Shown here: positions 46,600 through 55,055 of the stretch, piece after piece
Numbering within the stretch: the stretch's first letter is position 1
Layout: each line of letters opens with the position of its first letter
Assembly: GCF_004346205.1 (NCBI RefSeq)
Contig: NZ_SMAM01000002.1
Span: forward strand, 124,001-188,000
Source: Bibersteinia trehalosi
Lineage (GTDB): Bacteria; Pseudomonadota; Gammaproteobacteria; Enterobacterales; Pasteurellaceae
Reading direction: 5' to 3'
Length of the DNA: 64,000 bases
Program-made: the position numbers and the translations under genes
The notes under the pieces: generated by a model
Seen by the model: the letters and a program-made list of their open reading frames with translations, nothing else
What the model was told of the DNA's origin: nothing
The model's database searches: none

Positions 46600-47163
46600 A
46601 TGAAAAATAGGATTATCATTGGAATCAGTGGCGCAAGCGGTTTTCAATATGGTTATAAAGCATTAGAGTTATTAAAGCCGTTTGATCATATTGAAACACA
46701 TTTAGTCATGTCGAAGGGAGCAAGTTTAACCCGAGAGTATGAAACAAACTACCGTAAAGAAGAGCTGCTCTCTCTCGCGGATATCGTCCACCCCATTCAT
46801 AATTTAGCTGCTAGCATTGCAAGCGGTTCATTTAAAACACTAGGCATGCTAATTGCACCTTGTTCTATGCGCACGCTCGCTTCGGTCGCAAATGCGTTGA
46901 GTGATAATTTACTCACACGTGCTGCCGATGTCACACTCAAAGAACGCCGTCGCTTAGTTTTAATGGTGCGAGAAGCCCCGCTCAATTTAGCGCATCTAGA
47001 CAATATGCGTAAAGTCACAGAAATGGGAGGCATTATTTTTCCCCCAGTGCCTGCATTCTATCAACAACCTAAAAATATTGATGAAGTTGTGACACATAGT
47101 GTTGTAAGAGCATTGGATCTATTCGGGCTTGATATCAATATGCCACGCTGGCAAGGCAAATAA
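46600..47163 (+). CDS. ubiX: UbiX/Pad1-type flavin prenyltransferase
   Basis: A 187-residue enzyme that makes prenylated FMN, the cofactor of UbiD-type decarboxylases. The N-terminal [24 protein letters not shown] and the signature [44 protein letters not shown] are complete; PCSMKTLA is more usual, so Lys-to-Arg is conservative. An ATG at 46588 inside the msrB end is an alternative start. yhbP follows with TAAATG spacing. ubiH in the same window suggests quinone synthesis as the purpose. Confidence 0.92.
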   Translation: MKNRIIIGISGASGFQYGYKALELLKPFDHIETHLVMSKGASLTREYETNYRKEELLSLADIVHPIHNLAASIASGSFKTLGMLIAPCSMRTLASVANALSDNLLTRAADVTLKERRRLVLMVREAPLNLAHLDNMRKVTEMGGIIFPPVPAFYQQPKNIDEVVTHSVVRALDLFGLDINMPRWQGK

Positions 47164-47592
47164 ATGAAAAATACCATTCCCCAAGAGATTTGCACCTTTA
47201 TCCAAAACAACCATGTTGTTAGTATTGCTTGCCAAGCAGATGAACAACTTTGGAGCGCAAGTTGCTTCTACGCATTTGATGCAGTAAATAATCGTCTTAT
47301 TATTCTGACTAGTCAAAATACGCAGCATGGTTCATTAATGCAAAAACATCCCAAAATCGCGGGGACGATTGCTGGACAACCCTGCCTAATATCAGATATA
47401 GAAGGTGTGCAATTCCAGGCCATTGCACAGATATTACCGAAAAATGAACAAGAAGAAGCCTTAGCTATTTATTATCGCCGACATGCTTACGCGCAAAGCA
47501 TGACAAGTGACGTCTGGCAAATCCGCTTTACCCGCATCAAATATACTTCTAATAAAATCAGCTTTGCTGAAAAATTGGAATGGCTATCTTGA
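47164..47592 (+). CDS. yhbP: YhbP-family protein (FMN-binding split-barrel type)
   Basis: A 142-residue protein resembling the UPF0306/YhbP family, with the pyridoxamine-phosphate-oxidase-like split barrel pattern: VVSIACQADEQLWSASCFYAFD, then RLIILTSQNTQHGSLMQKHPKIAGTIAG. These proteins may bind flavin, but function is unproven. The start is adjacent to the ubiX stop, so it is translated from the same message. Confidence 0.83.
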   Translation: MKNTIPQEICTFIQNNHVVSIACQADEQLWSASCFYAFDAVNNRLIILTSQNTQHGSLMQKHPKIAGTIAGQPCLISDIEGVQFQAIAQILPKNEQEEALAIYYRRHAYAQSMTSDVWQIRFTRIKYTSNKISFAEKLEWLS

Positions 47593-47600
47593 TAAAGAAA

Positions 47601-47626
47601 AAACCGCCTTATTAAAGACGGCTTTT
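47601..47626 (-). terminator. Terminator of the Q-rich exported protein gene
   Basis: Read on the minus strand, GCCGTCTT and AAGGCGG pair (one U-G wobble) around a four-base loop and run straight into TTTTTT. It is 27 bases past the stop of the gene at 47653. On the plus strand the same site, just after yhbP, has a C-A mismatch and would be weaker. Confidence 0.7.
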
Positions 47627-47652
47627 GTTGCTAGGACTATTAGGCATTCAAC

Positions 47653-48249
47653 TTATTGAGTAATAATGCATTGCGCTGGCGCATTAGTTCTATCTACCAT
47701 TAATGTTGGAGGAAGTTGTGTATGTGCAGCGCTGACAAGATATTGCACTCCATTTAAGCAATAACGTAAATAACCCTGAGTTTTTTCAATTAAGAAAGGA
47801 TCATTTTGTGGGTCAATTGCCTTAAACGCTGGCACTTGCGAAGTATTCATCGTGGCCTGTTGTACCTGTTCGGTCAGCTGTTGCATAGGCTCGGTTTGAT
47901 TTTGTTGCTGAGCTTGAGCTTCACTTGGCGAAAGCATATCACTTAATAAATAACCTGCCATCGCCCCTGTAGCAAAACCGGCTAAACGATTACCTTGTGG
48001 CTGAATCTGCGCGTTATTATTTGGCATAGCCTGTTTCGGTGGCGTATTATTAAAATCGGCATCGGCTTTTTGTTGCTGATTTTGCGCAGTTTTCTGTTGT
48101 TGTGTTTTTTGTGTGGAAGCAGGTTTTCTTACTGCTGGCATACTACGTACAGGGCTACTGAAACCACGTTTTGCTTCGACATCTTTTGATACAGTTAATG
48201 CAGAGAATGACAAAGCGAAAACCGCCGCTAACGTCATGATTTTGTTCAT
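47653..48249 (-). CDS. Exported Gln-rich protein of unknown function
   Basis: A 198-residue protein I do not recognise. MNKIMTLAAVFALSFSALTVSKDVEA is a likely Sec signal peptide. A low-complexity stretch rich in Gln, Lys, Asn and Pro follows (about residues 45-90), then a glycine/alanine hydrophobic segment NRLAGFATGAMAGYLLSDML that may associate with membrane, another Gln-rich stretch, and a C-terminal domain of about 60 residues with two Cys (YLRYCLNGV and PAQCIITQ), which could form a disulphide in the periplasm. The start at 48249 has AGGAG upstream; a GTG two codons earlier is possible. It is divergent from efp. Confidence 0.75.
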   Translation of the reverse strand: MNKIMTLAAVFALSFSALTVSKDVEAKRGFSSPVRSMPAVRKPASTQKTQQQKTAQNQQQKADADFNNTPPKQAMPNNNAQIQPQGNRLAGFATGAMAGYLLSDMLSPSEAQAQQQNQTEPMQQLTEQVQQATMNTSQVPAFKAIDPQNDPFLIEKTQGYLRYCLNGVQYLVSAAHTQLPPTLMVDRTNAPAQCIITQ

Positions 48250-48416
48250 TTTCACTCCTAATTAAATCAATTTTGCAAAAATTTATGGCTTTTTGACCTC
48301 TTGCAAATAAAAGGTTCTGCATTATACCCGAAAAATTTTAAATCTTGGCTGATTTTGATGTATCATATACACCTTTTTGAAACCGCCGATCAGGCATTCT
48401 ATTTTTAAGGAAAATT

Positions 48417-48983
48417 ATGGCTAATTACAGCACTACAGATTTCAAACCGGGTTTGAAATTTATCCAAGATGGTGAACCTTGCGTCATCGTGGAAAACGAA
48501 TTTGTAAAACCAGGTAAAGGTCAAGCGTTTACCCGTACTAAAATCCGTAAACTTATCTCTGGTAAAGTATTAGAAATCAACTTTAAATCAGGCTCTACTG
48601 TTGAAGCAGCTGATGTTGTAGATTATAACTACAACTACTCTTACACCGATGGTGATTTCTGGTACTTTATGCACCCAGAGACCTTCGAACAAATCTCTGT
48701 CGATGAAAAAGCATTAGGTGATAACGTAAAATGGTTAGTAGATAACGCAGAATGTATCATTACCTTATGGAACGGTTCAGCGATTTCTGTTACTCCACCA
48801 AACTTCGTAGAATTAGAAGTAGTTGAAACCGATCCAGGTTTAAAAGGTGACACTGCTGGCACAGGTGGTAAACCTGCAACATTAAGCACTGGTGCTGTTG
48901 TTCGTGTACCATTATTCGTACAAATTGGTGAAGTTATCCGTGTAGATACTCGTACGGGTGAATATAAAGAGCGCGTGAAATAA
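48417..48983 (+). CDS. efp: Translation elongation factor P
   Basis: A 188-residue protein that relieves ribosome stalling at polyproline. Its three-domain length is normal. The modified lysine lies in [14 protein letters not shown] (Lys34, the beta-lysylation site). [18 protein letters not shown] and the C-terminal [25 protein letters not shown] are typical. A good AAGGAAAA precedes 48417. Confidence 0.97.
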   Translation: MANYSTTDFKPGLKFIQDGEPCVIVENEFVKPGKGQAFTRTKIRKLISGKVLEINFKSGSTVEAADVVDYNYNYSYTDGDFWYFMHPETFEQISVDEKALGDNVKWLVDNAECIITLWNGSAISVTPPNFVELEVVETDPGLKGDTAGTGGKPATLSTGAVVRVPLFVQIGEVIRVDTRTGEYKERVK

Positions 48984-48996
48984 TTCATCCTCAACA

Positions 48997-49033
48997 AAAA
49001 CGCCCTGTTCAACTAGCTTGAACAGGGCGTTTT
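48997..49033. terminator. Bidirectional terminator between efp and the PBP7-like gene
   Basis: AAAACGCCCTGTTCAA (48997-49012) and TTGAACAGGGCGTTTT (49018-49033) form a perfect 16-bp stem with a five-base loop and a run of seven T residues at its plus-strand end (49030-49036). It ends efp; the minus-strand flank also serves the gene stopping at 49035. Confidence 0.93.
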
Positions 49034-49034
49034 T

Positions 49035-49916
49035 TTATCCTTCATAGCTACGGTATGGATTTGCTTGACACTGATATTTTGCCAACATTGATTCTGTAAA
49101 ACTAGTTCTTGCCGAAGTACTACTATTATTTAAGCTAACTACACCAATACGCTTGCCATTACAGCTATTGCGAGCAATAAAAGCAAGATTATAACCAGCT
49201 TCTCGCGTAAACCCCGTTTTACTTACTAAAGCCGGATAACTCTGCTCTCGCACCATACTATTAGTATTACGCATTGCTAAGTTTTGTCCCGCCGCATATA
49301 CACTTACTGCAGGGGAATTTGATAACTGCTGAATCTGTGGTTTACTTGCCGCATAGCCAGATAGCTTGGCTAAATCAGACACCGTCGAAACATTATTTGC
49401 AGACAAACCAGAGCTATCTTCAAAATAGGTTTGCATCATTCCCAACTCACGAGCTTTACTGTTCATACGCGCAATAAATTGCGCTTTACTTAAGTGTGTC
49501 GCATGAGCAAGGGCATGCGCAGCATAATTATCTGAGCGAACAAACATCGCTTTTAATAACTCATTACAACTGATATTGACATTTTTAGGCAGAGGGCTAG
49601 TTGTACCTTTGATAAAATCGGCATCTGACGGTAGAATCTGAGTTTGGCATGCATGACCTCGCTTATTCTCTTCTAAAAATACCACCGCAGTCATAATTTT
49701 CGTCACTGAAGCAATTGGCCGCACAAGATTTAATCCTTTACCTTCTAAGAATTTTTTTTGGTTCAGATCAAATACAACATAAGCAGAGTTATCTGCAGGC
49801 AAATAAGCGGCCGTCGCTTTAATACGTGGCACTGTTTTTTTGGTATTTTTACTCGGCTGGGAAGAACAACCTGCTAATAACGAAGCAACAAGAAAAGGAA
49901 GGAAAAATTTTTTCAT
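49035..49916 (-). CDS. pbpG: PBP7-like D-alanyl-D-alanine endopeptidase, predicted lipoprotein
   Basis: A 293-residue penicillin-binding peptidase of the S11 family. Active-site motifs are SVTK (IASVTKIMTAVV, near residue 69), SDN (FVRSDNYAAHALA) and KTG (LVSKTGFTREAGYNLAF). It cleaves murein cross-links in the periplasm. The N-terminus MKKFFLPFLVASLLAGCSS is a lipoprotein signal with lipobox LLAGC, unlike the soluble E. coli PBP7, so it is probably membrane-anchored. Length is close to PBP7. The terminator after efp lies just past its stop. Confidence 0.88.
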   Translation of the reverse strand: MKKFFLPFLVASLLAGCSSQPSKNTKKTVPRIKATAAYLPADNSAYVVFDLNQKKFLEGKGLNLVRPIASVTKIMTAVVFLEENKRGHACQTQILPSDADFIKGTTSPLPKNVNISCNELLKAMFVRSDNYAAHALAHATHLSKAQFIARMNSKARELGMMQTYFEDSSGLSANNVSTVSDLAKLSGYAASKPQIQQLSNSPAVSVYAAGQNLAMRNTNSMVREQSYPALVSKTGFTREAGYNLAFIARNSCNGKRIGVVSLNNSSTSARTSFTESMLAKYQCQANPYRSYEG

Positions 49917-50010
49917 TCGGGTTAAAAGAAAATTACGAAAGTGAGAATTCTAGCATCTCCGAGGAAAAGCCTAAAGAAAAACCGCAAACTTTTGTTTGCG
50001 GTATCATATA

Positions 50011-50205
50011 TTACTCGTATTCTTCCAACCAAATGGTCAAAATCGCTTCTAAAATATGTTCATTAGACGCTTCGGGATCATCATCAAAATCTTCCATTTC
50101 GCAGATCCATTTGTGCATATCAGTAAAACGTACGGTGGTTGGGTCTAGATCGGGATTCATATCGTAAAGATTTTCCGCAATCATTCTCACATCAGTCCAT
50201 TTCAT
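50011..50205 (-). CDS. iscX: Fe-S cluster assembly protein IscX
   Basis: A 64-residue acidic protein beginning [34 protein letters not shown], the IscX (YfhJ) pattern. IscX binds IscS and iron and adjusts cluster assembly. Its ATG overlaps the fdx stop by one base, and it is the last gene of the isc operon. Confidence 0.95.
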   Translation of the reverse strand: MKWTDVRMIAENLYDMNPDLDPTTVRFTDMHKWICEMEDFDDDPEASNEHILEAILTIWLEEYE

Positions 50206-50546
50206 TAGTGCGCCGCCTCATTTGCGTGATTTAAGTTATATTTTGGAATTTCAACCACTAAATCTTCTTCACCAACAATACATTGGCAAGACAGACGACT
50301 GTCCATCTCTAATCCCCAAGCTTTACTGAGCATATCTTCTTCTTGCTCGCTTGCCTCATTCATCGAATCAAAACCTTCACGGATTACAACGTGACAAGTA
50401 GTACAAGCACAAGAACAGTCACAAGCGTGATGGATTTCCACCCCTGCTTTATGTGCAATCTCTAATAAATTATCCCCAGGATTGGCTTCAATCACCATAC
50501 CTTCTGGACAAAATTCATGATGTGGTAAAAATACAACTTTTGGCAT
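50205..50546 (-). CDS. fdx: ISC-type 2Fe-2S ferredoxin
   Basis: A 113-residue ferredoxin that gives electrons for cluster assembly. The cluster cysteines are in [15 protein letters not shown] and, further on, [33 protein letters not shown] at 50546 with AAGGAAACC upstream is the start; the frame's earlier ATG overlaps the gene before. It is coupled to iscX. Confidence 0.96.
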   Translation of the reverse strand: MPKVVFLPHHEFCPEGMVIEANPGDNLLEIAHKAGVEIHHACDCSCACTTCHVVIREGFDSMNEASEQEEDMLSKAWGLEMDSRLSCQCIVGEEDLVVEIPKYNLNHANEAAH

Positions 50547-50562
50547 TTTGGTTTCCTTTTGG

Positions 50563-50928
50563 TTAATCCCATTCAATGTTATCTAAATGCTCACCGATGA
50601 AATTTAAAATTTCTTCTTCGTGTTCCACTAGATAAACGATGATTTTTTTCAATTCCTGCGCTTTCTCTTTACTCTTTTCCGAAAGCGGATAGGTTACATA
50701 ATAACAGCCTGGCTCAGGATCTTCTTCTAATAACTCTAATAGGCTTGGACGATAAATACTTAAATACGCACGCAAAAACGCCGCCCAGTTATAGCCATTC
50801 ATATAAGCTTCGTCATACTCCGCATTGATTCGCTCATTTAACGCAAAAATACGGTTATCTTCCAAATTAAATTCTACGGCAATCGTGCGGAATTTTTCGG
50901 AAAGTTGGGTTTTGATGTAGTCTGACAT
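50563..50928 (-). CDS. Small acidic protein of unknown function inside the isc operon
   Basis: A 121-residue acidic protein between hscA and fdx. It has no signal peptide or membrane segment. The pattern YDEAYMNGYNWAAFLRAYL...EEDPEPGCYYVTYP, then a helical Lys/Glu-rich ending EILNFIGEHLDNIEWD, reminds me of the Imm51 immunity-protein family, but I cannot confirm this. It is not a member of the enteric isc operon. The start at 50928 is taken because the longer frame runs into the palindromic repeat at 50952-50977; no strong ribosome site is visible. Its end is followed by fdx after 16 bases. Confidence 0.65.
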   Translation of the reverse strand: MSDYIKTQLSEKFRTIAVEFNLEDNRIFALNERINAEYDEAYMNGYNWAAFLRAYLSIYRPSLLELLEEDPEPGCYYVTYPLSEKSKEKAQELKKIIVYLVEHEEEILNFIGEHLDNIEWD

Positions 50929-50951
50929 AATAAGATTTACCCTATTTCTAT

Positions 50952-50977
50952 GGGCGGACACATCGGTCCGCCCCTAC
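50952..50977. repeat. CTAC-ended palindromic element between hscA and the small unknown gene
   Basis: GGGCGGAC and GTCCGCCC flank a short ACATCG loop, and the element ends in CCTAC. The 26 bases are identical to the second half of the pair at 54580-54649. It lies in the short hscA-50928 gap. Confidence 0.7.
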
Positions 50978-50990
50978 TGTAATTTTCACA

Positions 50991-52844
50991 TTACACAATT
51001 TCATCTACTTTCTTACCCGCCAACGCTTTTTGAATGGATAAATTCATACGTCTAGCGGCAAATTCTTGAGTGGCGTGATCTAACTCTTTGATACCTTGTT
51101 GGATCGCCAAGCGATCTGTGCCTTTTTTCAGTTCAATCAATTTAGCAAGTTCTGCTTCAATCGTTTTAAACTCTTCAACAGAAAGCACCTCTGCCCCATC
51201 TTCTTGCAAGGCGATAATCACACTGTCAATCACACGATCGGCTTCTACTCGTTGCTCAGCAAGCAAGCGAGCTTCCATATCTGCTCCTGCATTTTCCATT
51301 GAAGATTTGATCATTTGTGTCACTTCTTCATCGGTTAAGCCATAAGATGGTTTAATTTGGATTGATGCCTGCACTTTAGTGGATTTTTCCATTGCGGTTA
51401 CGCTTAATAAACCATCTGCGTCCACTTGGTAGGTAACCCGAATATGTGCCGCTCCTGCGACCATTGGCGGAATACCACGCAAGGTAAAACGCCCAAGCGA
51501 ACGGCAATCGTCCACTAATTCACGCTCGCCTTGCACCACGTGCACTGTCATTGCGGTTTGTCCATCTTTGAAAGTCGTGAATTCCTGTGCTTTCGCCACT
51601 GGAATAGTCGTGTTGCGTGGAATGATTTTTTCCACTAAGCCGCCCATCGTTTCAATCCCAAGTGAAAGCGGTACAACATCAAGCAATAACATATCGCTGT
51701 CTGGCTTGTTACCGACTAAAATATCTGCCTGAATCGCCGCACCCAGTGCCACCACTTTATCAGGGTCAATGCTGGTTAATGGCGTTTTACCAAAAAATTC
51801 ACCTACCTGTTCACGCACCAATGGCACACGGGTTGAACCGCCAACCATTACTACTTCTTGTACCTCTGTTGCTTCCACGCCTGCATCTTTTAATGCACGG
51901 CGACAAGTCATCAATGAACGCTTAACAAGCGGTTGAATTAGCGCATTAAATTGCAAACGGCTAATTTCAATCGTTTGATTTGCAAAATTTATGCTCGTTT
52001 TATCCGTTTGTGAAAGGGCGACTTTGGTTTGGGTCGCAAGGGTTAAAAGCTCACGCTGTTCACTTGCAGTTTGCGGTTTATAGCCTGCCTGCTCGGCAAT
52101 CCAATCCGCAGTCAAATGGTCAAAATCATCACCACCGAGTGCAGTATCGCCTGCGGTTGCAAGCACTTCAAACACACCACGACTTAAACGCAAGATAGAT
52201 AAATCAAATGTGCCACCACCTAAGTCATAAACGGCGATCACACCTTCTTGTCCGCTATCTAAACCATAAGCAATCGCTGCCGCAGTAGGTTCGTTAAGTA
52301 AACGTAAAACATTTAACCCTGCTAAACGTGCTGCATCTTTGGTGCTTTGGCGTTGGGCATCGTCAAAATAAGCGGGTACGGTAATCACCACGCCCGATAA
52401 TTCACCGCCTAAACGTTGCTCAGCAAATTGATTCAAATGCGACAAAATATCGGCAGAAACTTCAATCGGGCTTTTCGTGCCTTGTGCAGTGTGAATTAAA
52501 GGTAAGCCATTATCACTTGCCACAAACTGATAAGGTAAATTCGGATAACGAGTTTGAATATCGGAAAGACTACGCCCAATCAAGCGTTTTGCTGAAATCA
52601 CAGTATTTTTCGGATCACCGCTTGCCTTAGCAAAGGCTTCGTAACCCAATGTTTTTTCCGTTTCGCCATAATGCACCACTGACGGCACCAGCGAACGCTC
52701 TTTATCGTCTAATAAAACCTGTGCTTGCCCACTGCGAACACTTGCCACCAGTGAGTTTGTTGTTCCCAAATCAATGCCCACCGCCAATTTATGTTGGTGT
52801 GGGGCGCTTGTTTGCCCCGGTTCGGAGATTTGTAATAGTGCCAT
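50991..52844 (-). CDS. hscA: Fe-S assembly Hsp70 chaperone HscA
   Basis: A 617-residue Hsp70 specialised for moving clusters from IscU to target proteins. The ATPase motif [14 protein letters not shown] is near residue 20, with [14 protein letters not shown] and [17 protein letters not shown] further on. The substrate-binding part (about 385-505) is present, with the C-terminal helical lid. The ATG at 52844 with AAAAGGAAC upstream is preferred to the earlier ATG at 52880, which runs through a palindrome. Length fits E. coli HscA (616). Confidence 0.96.
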   Translation of the reverse strand: MALLQISEPGQTSAPHQHKLAVGIDLGTTNSLVASVRSGQAQVLLDDKERSLVPSVVHYGETEKTLGYEAFAKASGDPKNTVISAKRLIGRSLSDIQTRYPNLPYQFVASDNGLPLIHTAQGTKSPIEVSADILSHLNQFAEQRLGGELSGVVITVPAYFDDAQRQSTKDAARLAGLNVLRLLNEPTAAAIAYGLDSGQEGVIAVYDLGGGTFDLSILRLSRGVFEVLATAGDTALGGDDFDHLTADWIAEQAGYKPQTASEQRELLTLATQTKVALSQTDKTSINFANQTIEISRLQFNALIQPLVKRSLMTCRRALKDAGVEATEVQEVVMVGGSTRVPLVREQVGEFFGKTPLTSIDPDKVVALGAAIQADILVGNKPDSDMLLLDVVPLSLGIETMGGLVEKIIPRNTTIPVAKAQEFTTFKDGQTAMTVHVVQGERELVDDCRSLGRFTLRGIPPMVAGAAHIRVTYQVDADGLLSVTAMEKSTKVQASIQIKPSYGLTDEEVTQMIKSSMENAGADMEARLLAEQRVEADRVIDSVIIALQEDGAEVLSVEEFKTIEAELAKLIELKKGTDRLAIQQGIKELDHATQEFAARRMNLSIQKALAGKKVDEIV

Positions 52845-52856
52845 TTTGTTCCTTTT

Positions 52857-52920
52857 ATAGGGTGCAACTTGTTGCACCATTTAATTTATACCCTTTTCGG
52901 TGCAACAAGTTGCACCCTAC
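52857..52920. repeat. Double palindrome with CTAC end between the DUF2625-like gene and hscA
   Basis: GGTGCAACTTGTTGCACC (52861-52878) and GGTGCAACAAGTTGCACC (52899-52916) are each palindromic and are mirror copies of one another. The outer ends read ATAG (52857-52860) and CTAC (52917-52920), so the whole resembles a BIME with a stem different from the other elements here. It directly abuts the stop codon at 52921 and lies just before the hscA ribosome site. Confidence 0.7.
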
Positions 52921-53556
52921 TTAATTGACTGCATACCCCATTTCATCAGGAGCAAAAGTCGCTTGATAGTGGCGTTCAATAGATTGCTTTTCGTTGCTAT
53001 CTAATTTCAGTACTTCACTGCCATTAAGATCTTTGACTAATTCTTGCCAGTTTTCAGGGCGTAAATCGTGGTAAAAACTCGCAATATCCGCCGTTAATGC
53101 CCAACCGATAAATTGCGAATAATTTAAGCCGATACTTTCCCATTTCTGTTTTTTCGGGTGGAAATAATGCACCATACCGATTTTTTCGCTTAATCCACCA
53201 CCGTTTACCGCAAAGTATCCACCGACCGCATCATCAGCAATCAATAAATGAAACGGGCGTTCGCCACTTTCTTCAAAGGTTTTGCCAAAATTCCAATCAA
53301 ACAAACCACGAGGTAATTTTTCATTGCCAGAACCTAAAATACGTAACCAGCCATGATCAATTAAAATGCCGCCCGTTTCGTAAATCACCGCACCAATAGG
53401 CGCTTTGGTGGAAAGTTGCATTCCAATTAACTGTTTTGCTGCTTCTTCAACATTTTTAGGTAGAATTTCATAGTGATTACGCGCAGCTTTAAACCAGTCT
53501 TGCATAATCAGCCAAGCAGAATTGGCTTTGTCGTTGAGTTCTTCAAAAGATTTCAT
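52921..53556 (-). CDS. DUF2625-like protein inserted in the isc operon
   Basis: A 211-residue soluble protein that resembles the DUF2625 family: KSFEELNDKANSAWLIMQDWFKAARN at the start, GAVIYETGGILIDHGWLRILGSG, HLLIADDAVGGYFAVNGGGL, and LNYSQFIGWALTADIASFYHDLR. Members occur as lone genes and beside polymorphic-toxin immunity genes; no activity is known to me. It sits between hscB and hscA, which are normally adjacent, and is bounded by the palindrome at 52857 and a decayed one near 53660. An inserted passenger gene is the simplest reading. Confidence 0.75.
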   Translation of the reverse strand: MKSFEELNDKANSAWLIMQDWFKAARNHYEILPKNVEEAAKQLIGMQLSTKAPIGAVIYETGGILIDHGWLRILGSGNEKLPRGLFDWNFGKTFEESGERPFHLLIADDAVGGYFAVNGGGLSEKIGMVHYFHPKKQKWESIGLNYSQFIGWALTADIASFYHDLRPENWQELVKDLNGSEVLKLDSNEKQSIERHYQATFAPDEMGYAVN

Positions 53557-53646
53557 TTATTATCACCATTCTTAATTTCATAGAGGCAGACTTTATATTC
53601 GCCCGTATCATAATTTTGCAAATAAACAGAGAAAATTCACCGCTTG

Positions 53647-53676
53647 TGGGCTGATAGAAAATCCGCCCCTACGATA
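53647..53676. repeat. Decayed CTAC-ended palindromic element
   Basis: GTGGGC...TCCGCCCCTAC keeps the CCGCCCCTAC end of the family (53663-53672) but pairs poorly with its left side. It lies in the 131-base gap between hscB and the DUF2625-like gene, next to an uptake-signal core (ACCGCTTG). Confidence 0.4.
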
Positions 53677-53687
53677 ATTACACTAAA

Positions 53688-54209
53688 TTAAAAGCCTAAA
53701 ATCTGCTCTTCTACTCTTTCAATTTCTGCAAGTAATTTCTTGGTAAAACGAAGCTTATCACAAATGCCAAAAGCAACTTGCCATTCTTGATTTTCAAGGG
53801 ATTGCGCTAATTGCCCAAGAATTTGTTTGTGAGTGCGTTCAATTTCTTGTTGGAAAGCGGTCAATTTTGCTTCATTTTTTGCAGATTCAATGCTTTCCAA
53901 TGTCTCACGCCATTCTAATTGTTGCATTAAGAATGCCATATCCTTAGTGCTTTGTTTTTCCAGATCTTTTTGCTCACCTGTGTTTAACGCAATGATCGCC
54001 TCTGCTCGTAAAATTGGGTCTTTCAAAATATGCAAGGCATCATTAATTTCTGCGGATTTCTGCATTGCAAGGCGTTGTTCTTGTGTCGTTGCAGCAGAGA
54101 AATTATCTGGGTGAAGCTGTTTTTGTAAGGCAAGATAACGCTCTGAAAGTTGAGCGTTATCTAATTGAAATTGCACAGGTAAATCAAATAATGCAAATGG
54201 ATTACTCAT
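53688..54209 (-). CDS. hscB: Fe-S assembly co-chaperone HscB
   Basis: A 173-residue J-domain protein that presents IscU to HscA. The N-terminal NPFALFDLPVQFQLDNAQL leads to the J-domain with HPD in LQKQLHPDNFSAA (about residue 35), and the C-terminal helical bundle (about 85-170) is the IscU-binding part. It starts nine bases after iscA ends. Confidence 0.95.
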   Translation of the reverse strand: MSNPFALFDLPVQFQLDNAQLSERYLALQKQLHPDNFSAATTQEQRLAMQKSAEINDALHILKDPILRAEAIIALNTGEQKDLEKQSTKDMAFLMQQLEWRETLESIESAKNEAKLTAFQQEIERTHKQILGQLAQSLENQEWQVAFGICDKLRFTKKLLAEIERVEEQILGF

Positions 54210-54218
54210 TTTACCGCC

Positions 54219-54542
54219 TTATACGTTGAAACTTTCGCCACAACCACATTCGTTTTTCACATTTGGGTTGTTGTATTTAAAGCCTTCGTTTAAACCTTCT
54301 TTAACAAAATCCAATTCTGTGCCATCAAGATAAACTAAACTTTTTTCATCAATGATCACTTTCACACCGTGTTGTTCAAATACTTTATCGTCTTCATTTA
54401 ACACATCAACAAACTCAAGCACATAGGCTAAACCTGAACAACCAGAGGTTTTTACGCCTAAGCGTAAGCCAATGCCTTTGCCACGATTATCTAGATAGGT
54501 TCTTACACGATTTGCTGCTGCTTCGGTTAATGTTACTGCCAT
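54219..54542 (-). CDS. iscA: A-type Fe-S carrier IscA
   Basis: A 107-residue carrier with the three conserved cysteines: one in [16 protein letters not shown], two in [11 protein letters not shown] at the end. It receives clusters from IscU and passes them to apo-proteins. It follows iscU after a gap filled by a palindromic pair (54580-54649). Confidence 0.96.
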   Translation of the reverse strand: MAVTLTEAAANRVRTYLDNRGKGIGLRLGVKTSGCSGLAYVLEFVDVLNEDDKVFEQHGVKVIIDEKSLVYLDGTELDFVKEGLNEGFKYNNPNVKNECGCGESFNV

Positions 54543-54579
54543 AAGTCGTCCTTTTGAAATGAATTAAATGAAGAAAATA

Positions 54580-54649
54580 GTAGGGGCGAACCAATGTGTT
54601 CGCCCATAAAAAATAACGCATTCGGGCGGACACATCGGTCCGCCCCTAC
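54580..54649. repeat. GTAG...CTAC palindromic pair (BIME-like) between iscU and iscA
   Basis: A left hairpin GTAGGGGCGAAC...GTTCGCCC (54580-54605) and a right hairpin GGGCGGAC...GTCCGCCCCTAC (54624-54649) are arranged head to head with 18 bases between. It lies two bases from the iscU stop and 37 bases upstream of iscA. Confidence 0.8.
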
Positions 54650-54651
54650 GA

Positions 54652-55035
54652 TTATTTGCCTTGTTTTTCTTTGTAATCAGCAATTGCTGCTTTGATTGCA
54701 TCTTCGGCAAGGATTGAACAGTGCACTTTCACAGGCGGTAGTTCTAACTCTTCTGCGATATCGCTGTTTTTAATTGCCGCTGCTTCATCAAGCGATTTCC
54801 CTTTTACCCATTCGGTAATCAATGAGCTTGATGCGATAGCAGAGCCGCAGCCATATGCTTTAAAACGCGCATCTTCAATAATGCCGCTATCGTTTACTTT
54901 AATTTGTAAACGTAAGATATCACCACAAGCAGGAGCGCCCACCATCCCCGTACCTACATCTAGAGCATCCTTGTCCATTGTACCTACGTTGCGTGGGTTT
55001 TCATAGTGATCGATTACTTTGTCGCTGTATGCCAT
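54652..55035 (-). CDS. iscU: Fe-S cluster scaffold IscU
   Basis: A 127-residue scaffold on which clusters form. The three ligand cysteines are in GAPACGDILRLQ, KAYGCGSAIASSS and VHCSILAEDAI; the Asp after the first Cys and the HscA-recognition motif LPPVK are intact. It is separated from iscS by a palindrome-containing gap of about 120 bases. Confidence 0.97.
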   Translation of the reverse strand: MAYSDKVIDHYENPRNVGTMDKDALDVGTGMVGAPACGDILRLQIKVNDSGIIEDARFKAYGCGSAIASSSLITEWVKGKSLDEAAAIKNSDIAEELELPPVKVHCSILAEDAIKAAIADYKEKQGK

Positions 55036-55055
55036 TTTGATATTCCTTTTTTATC

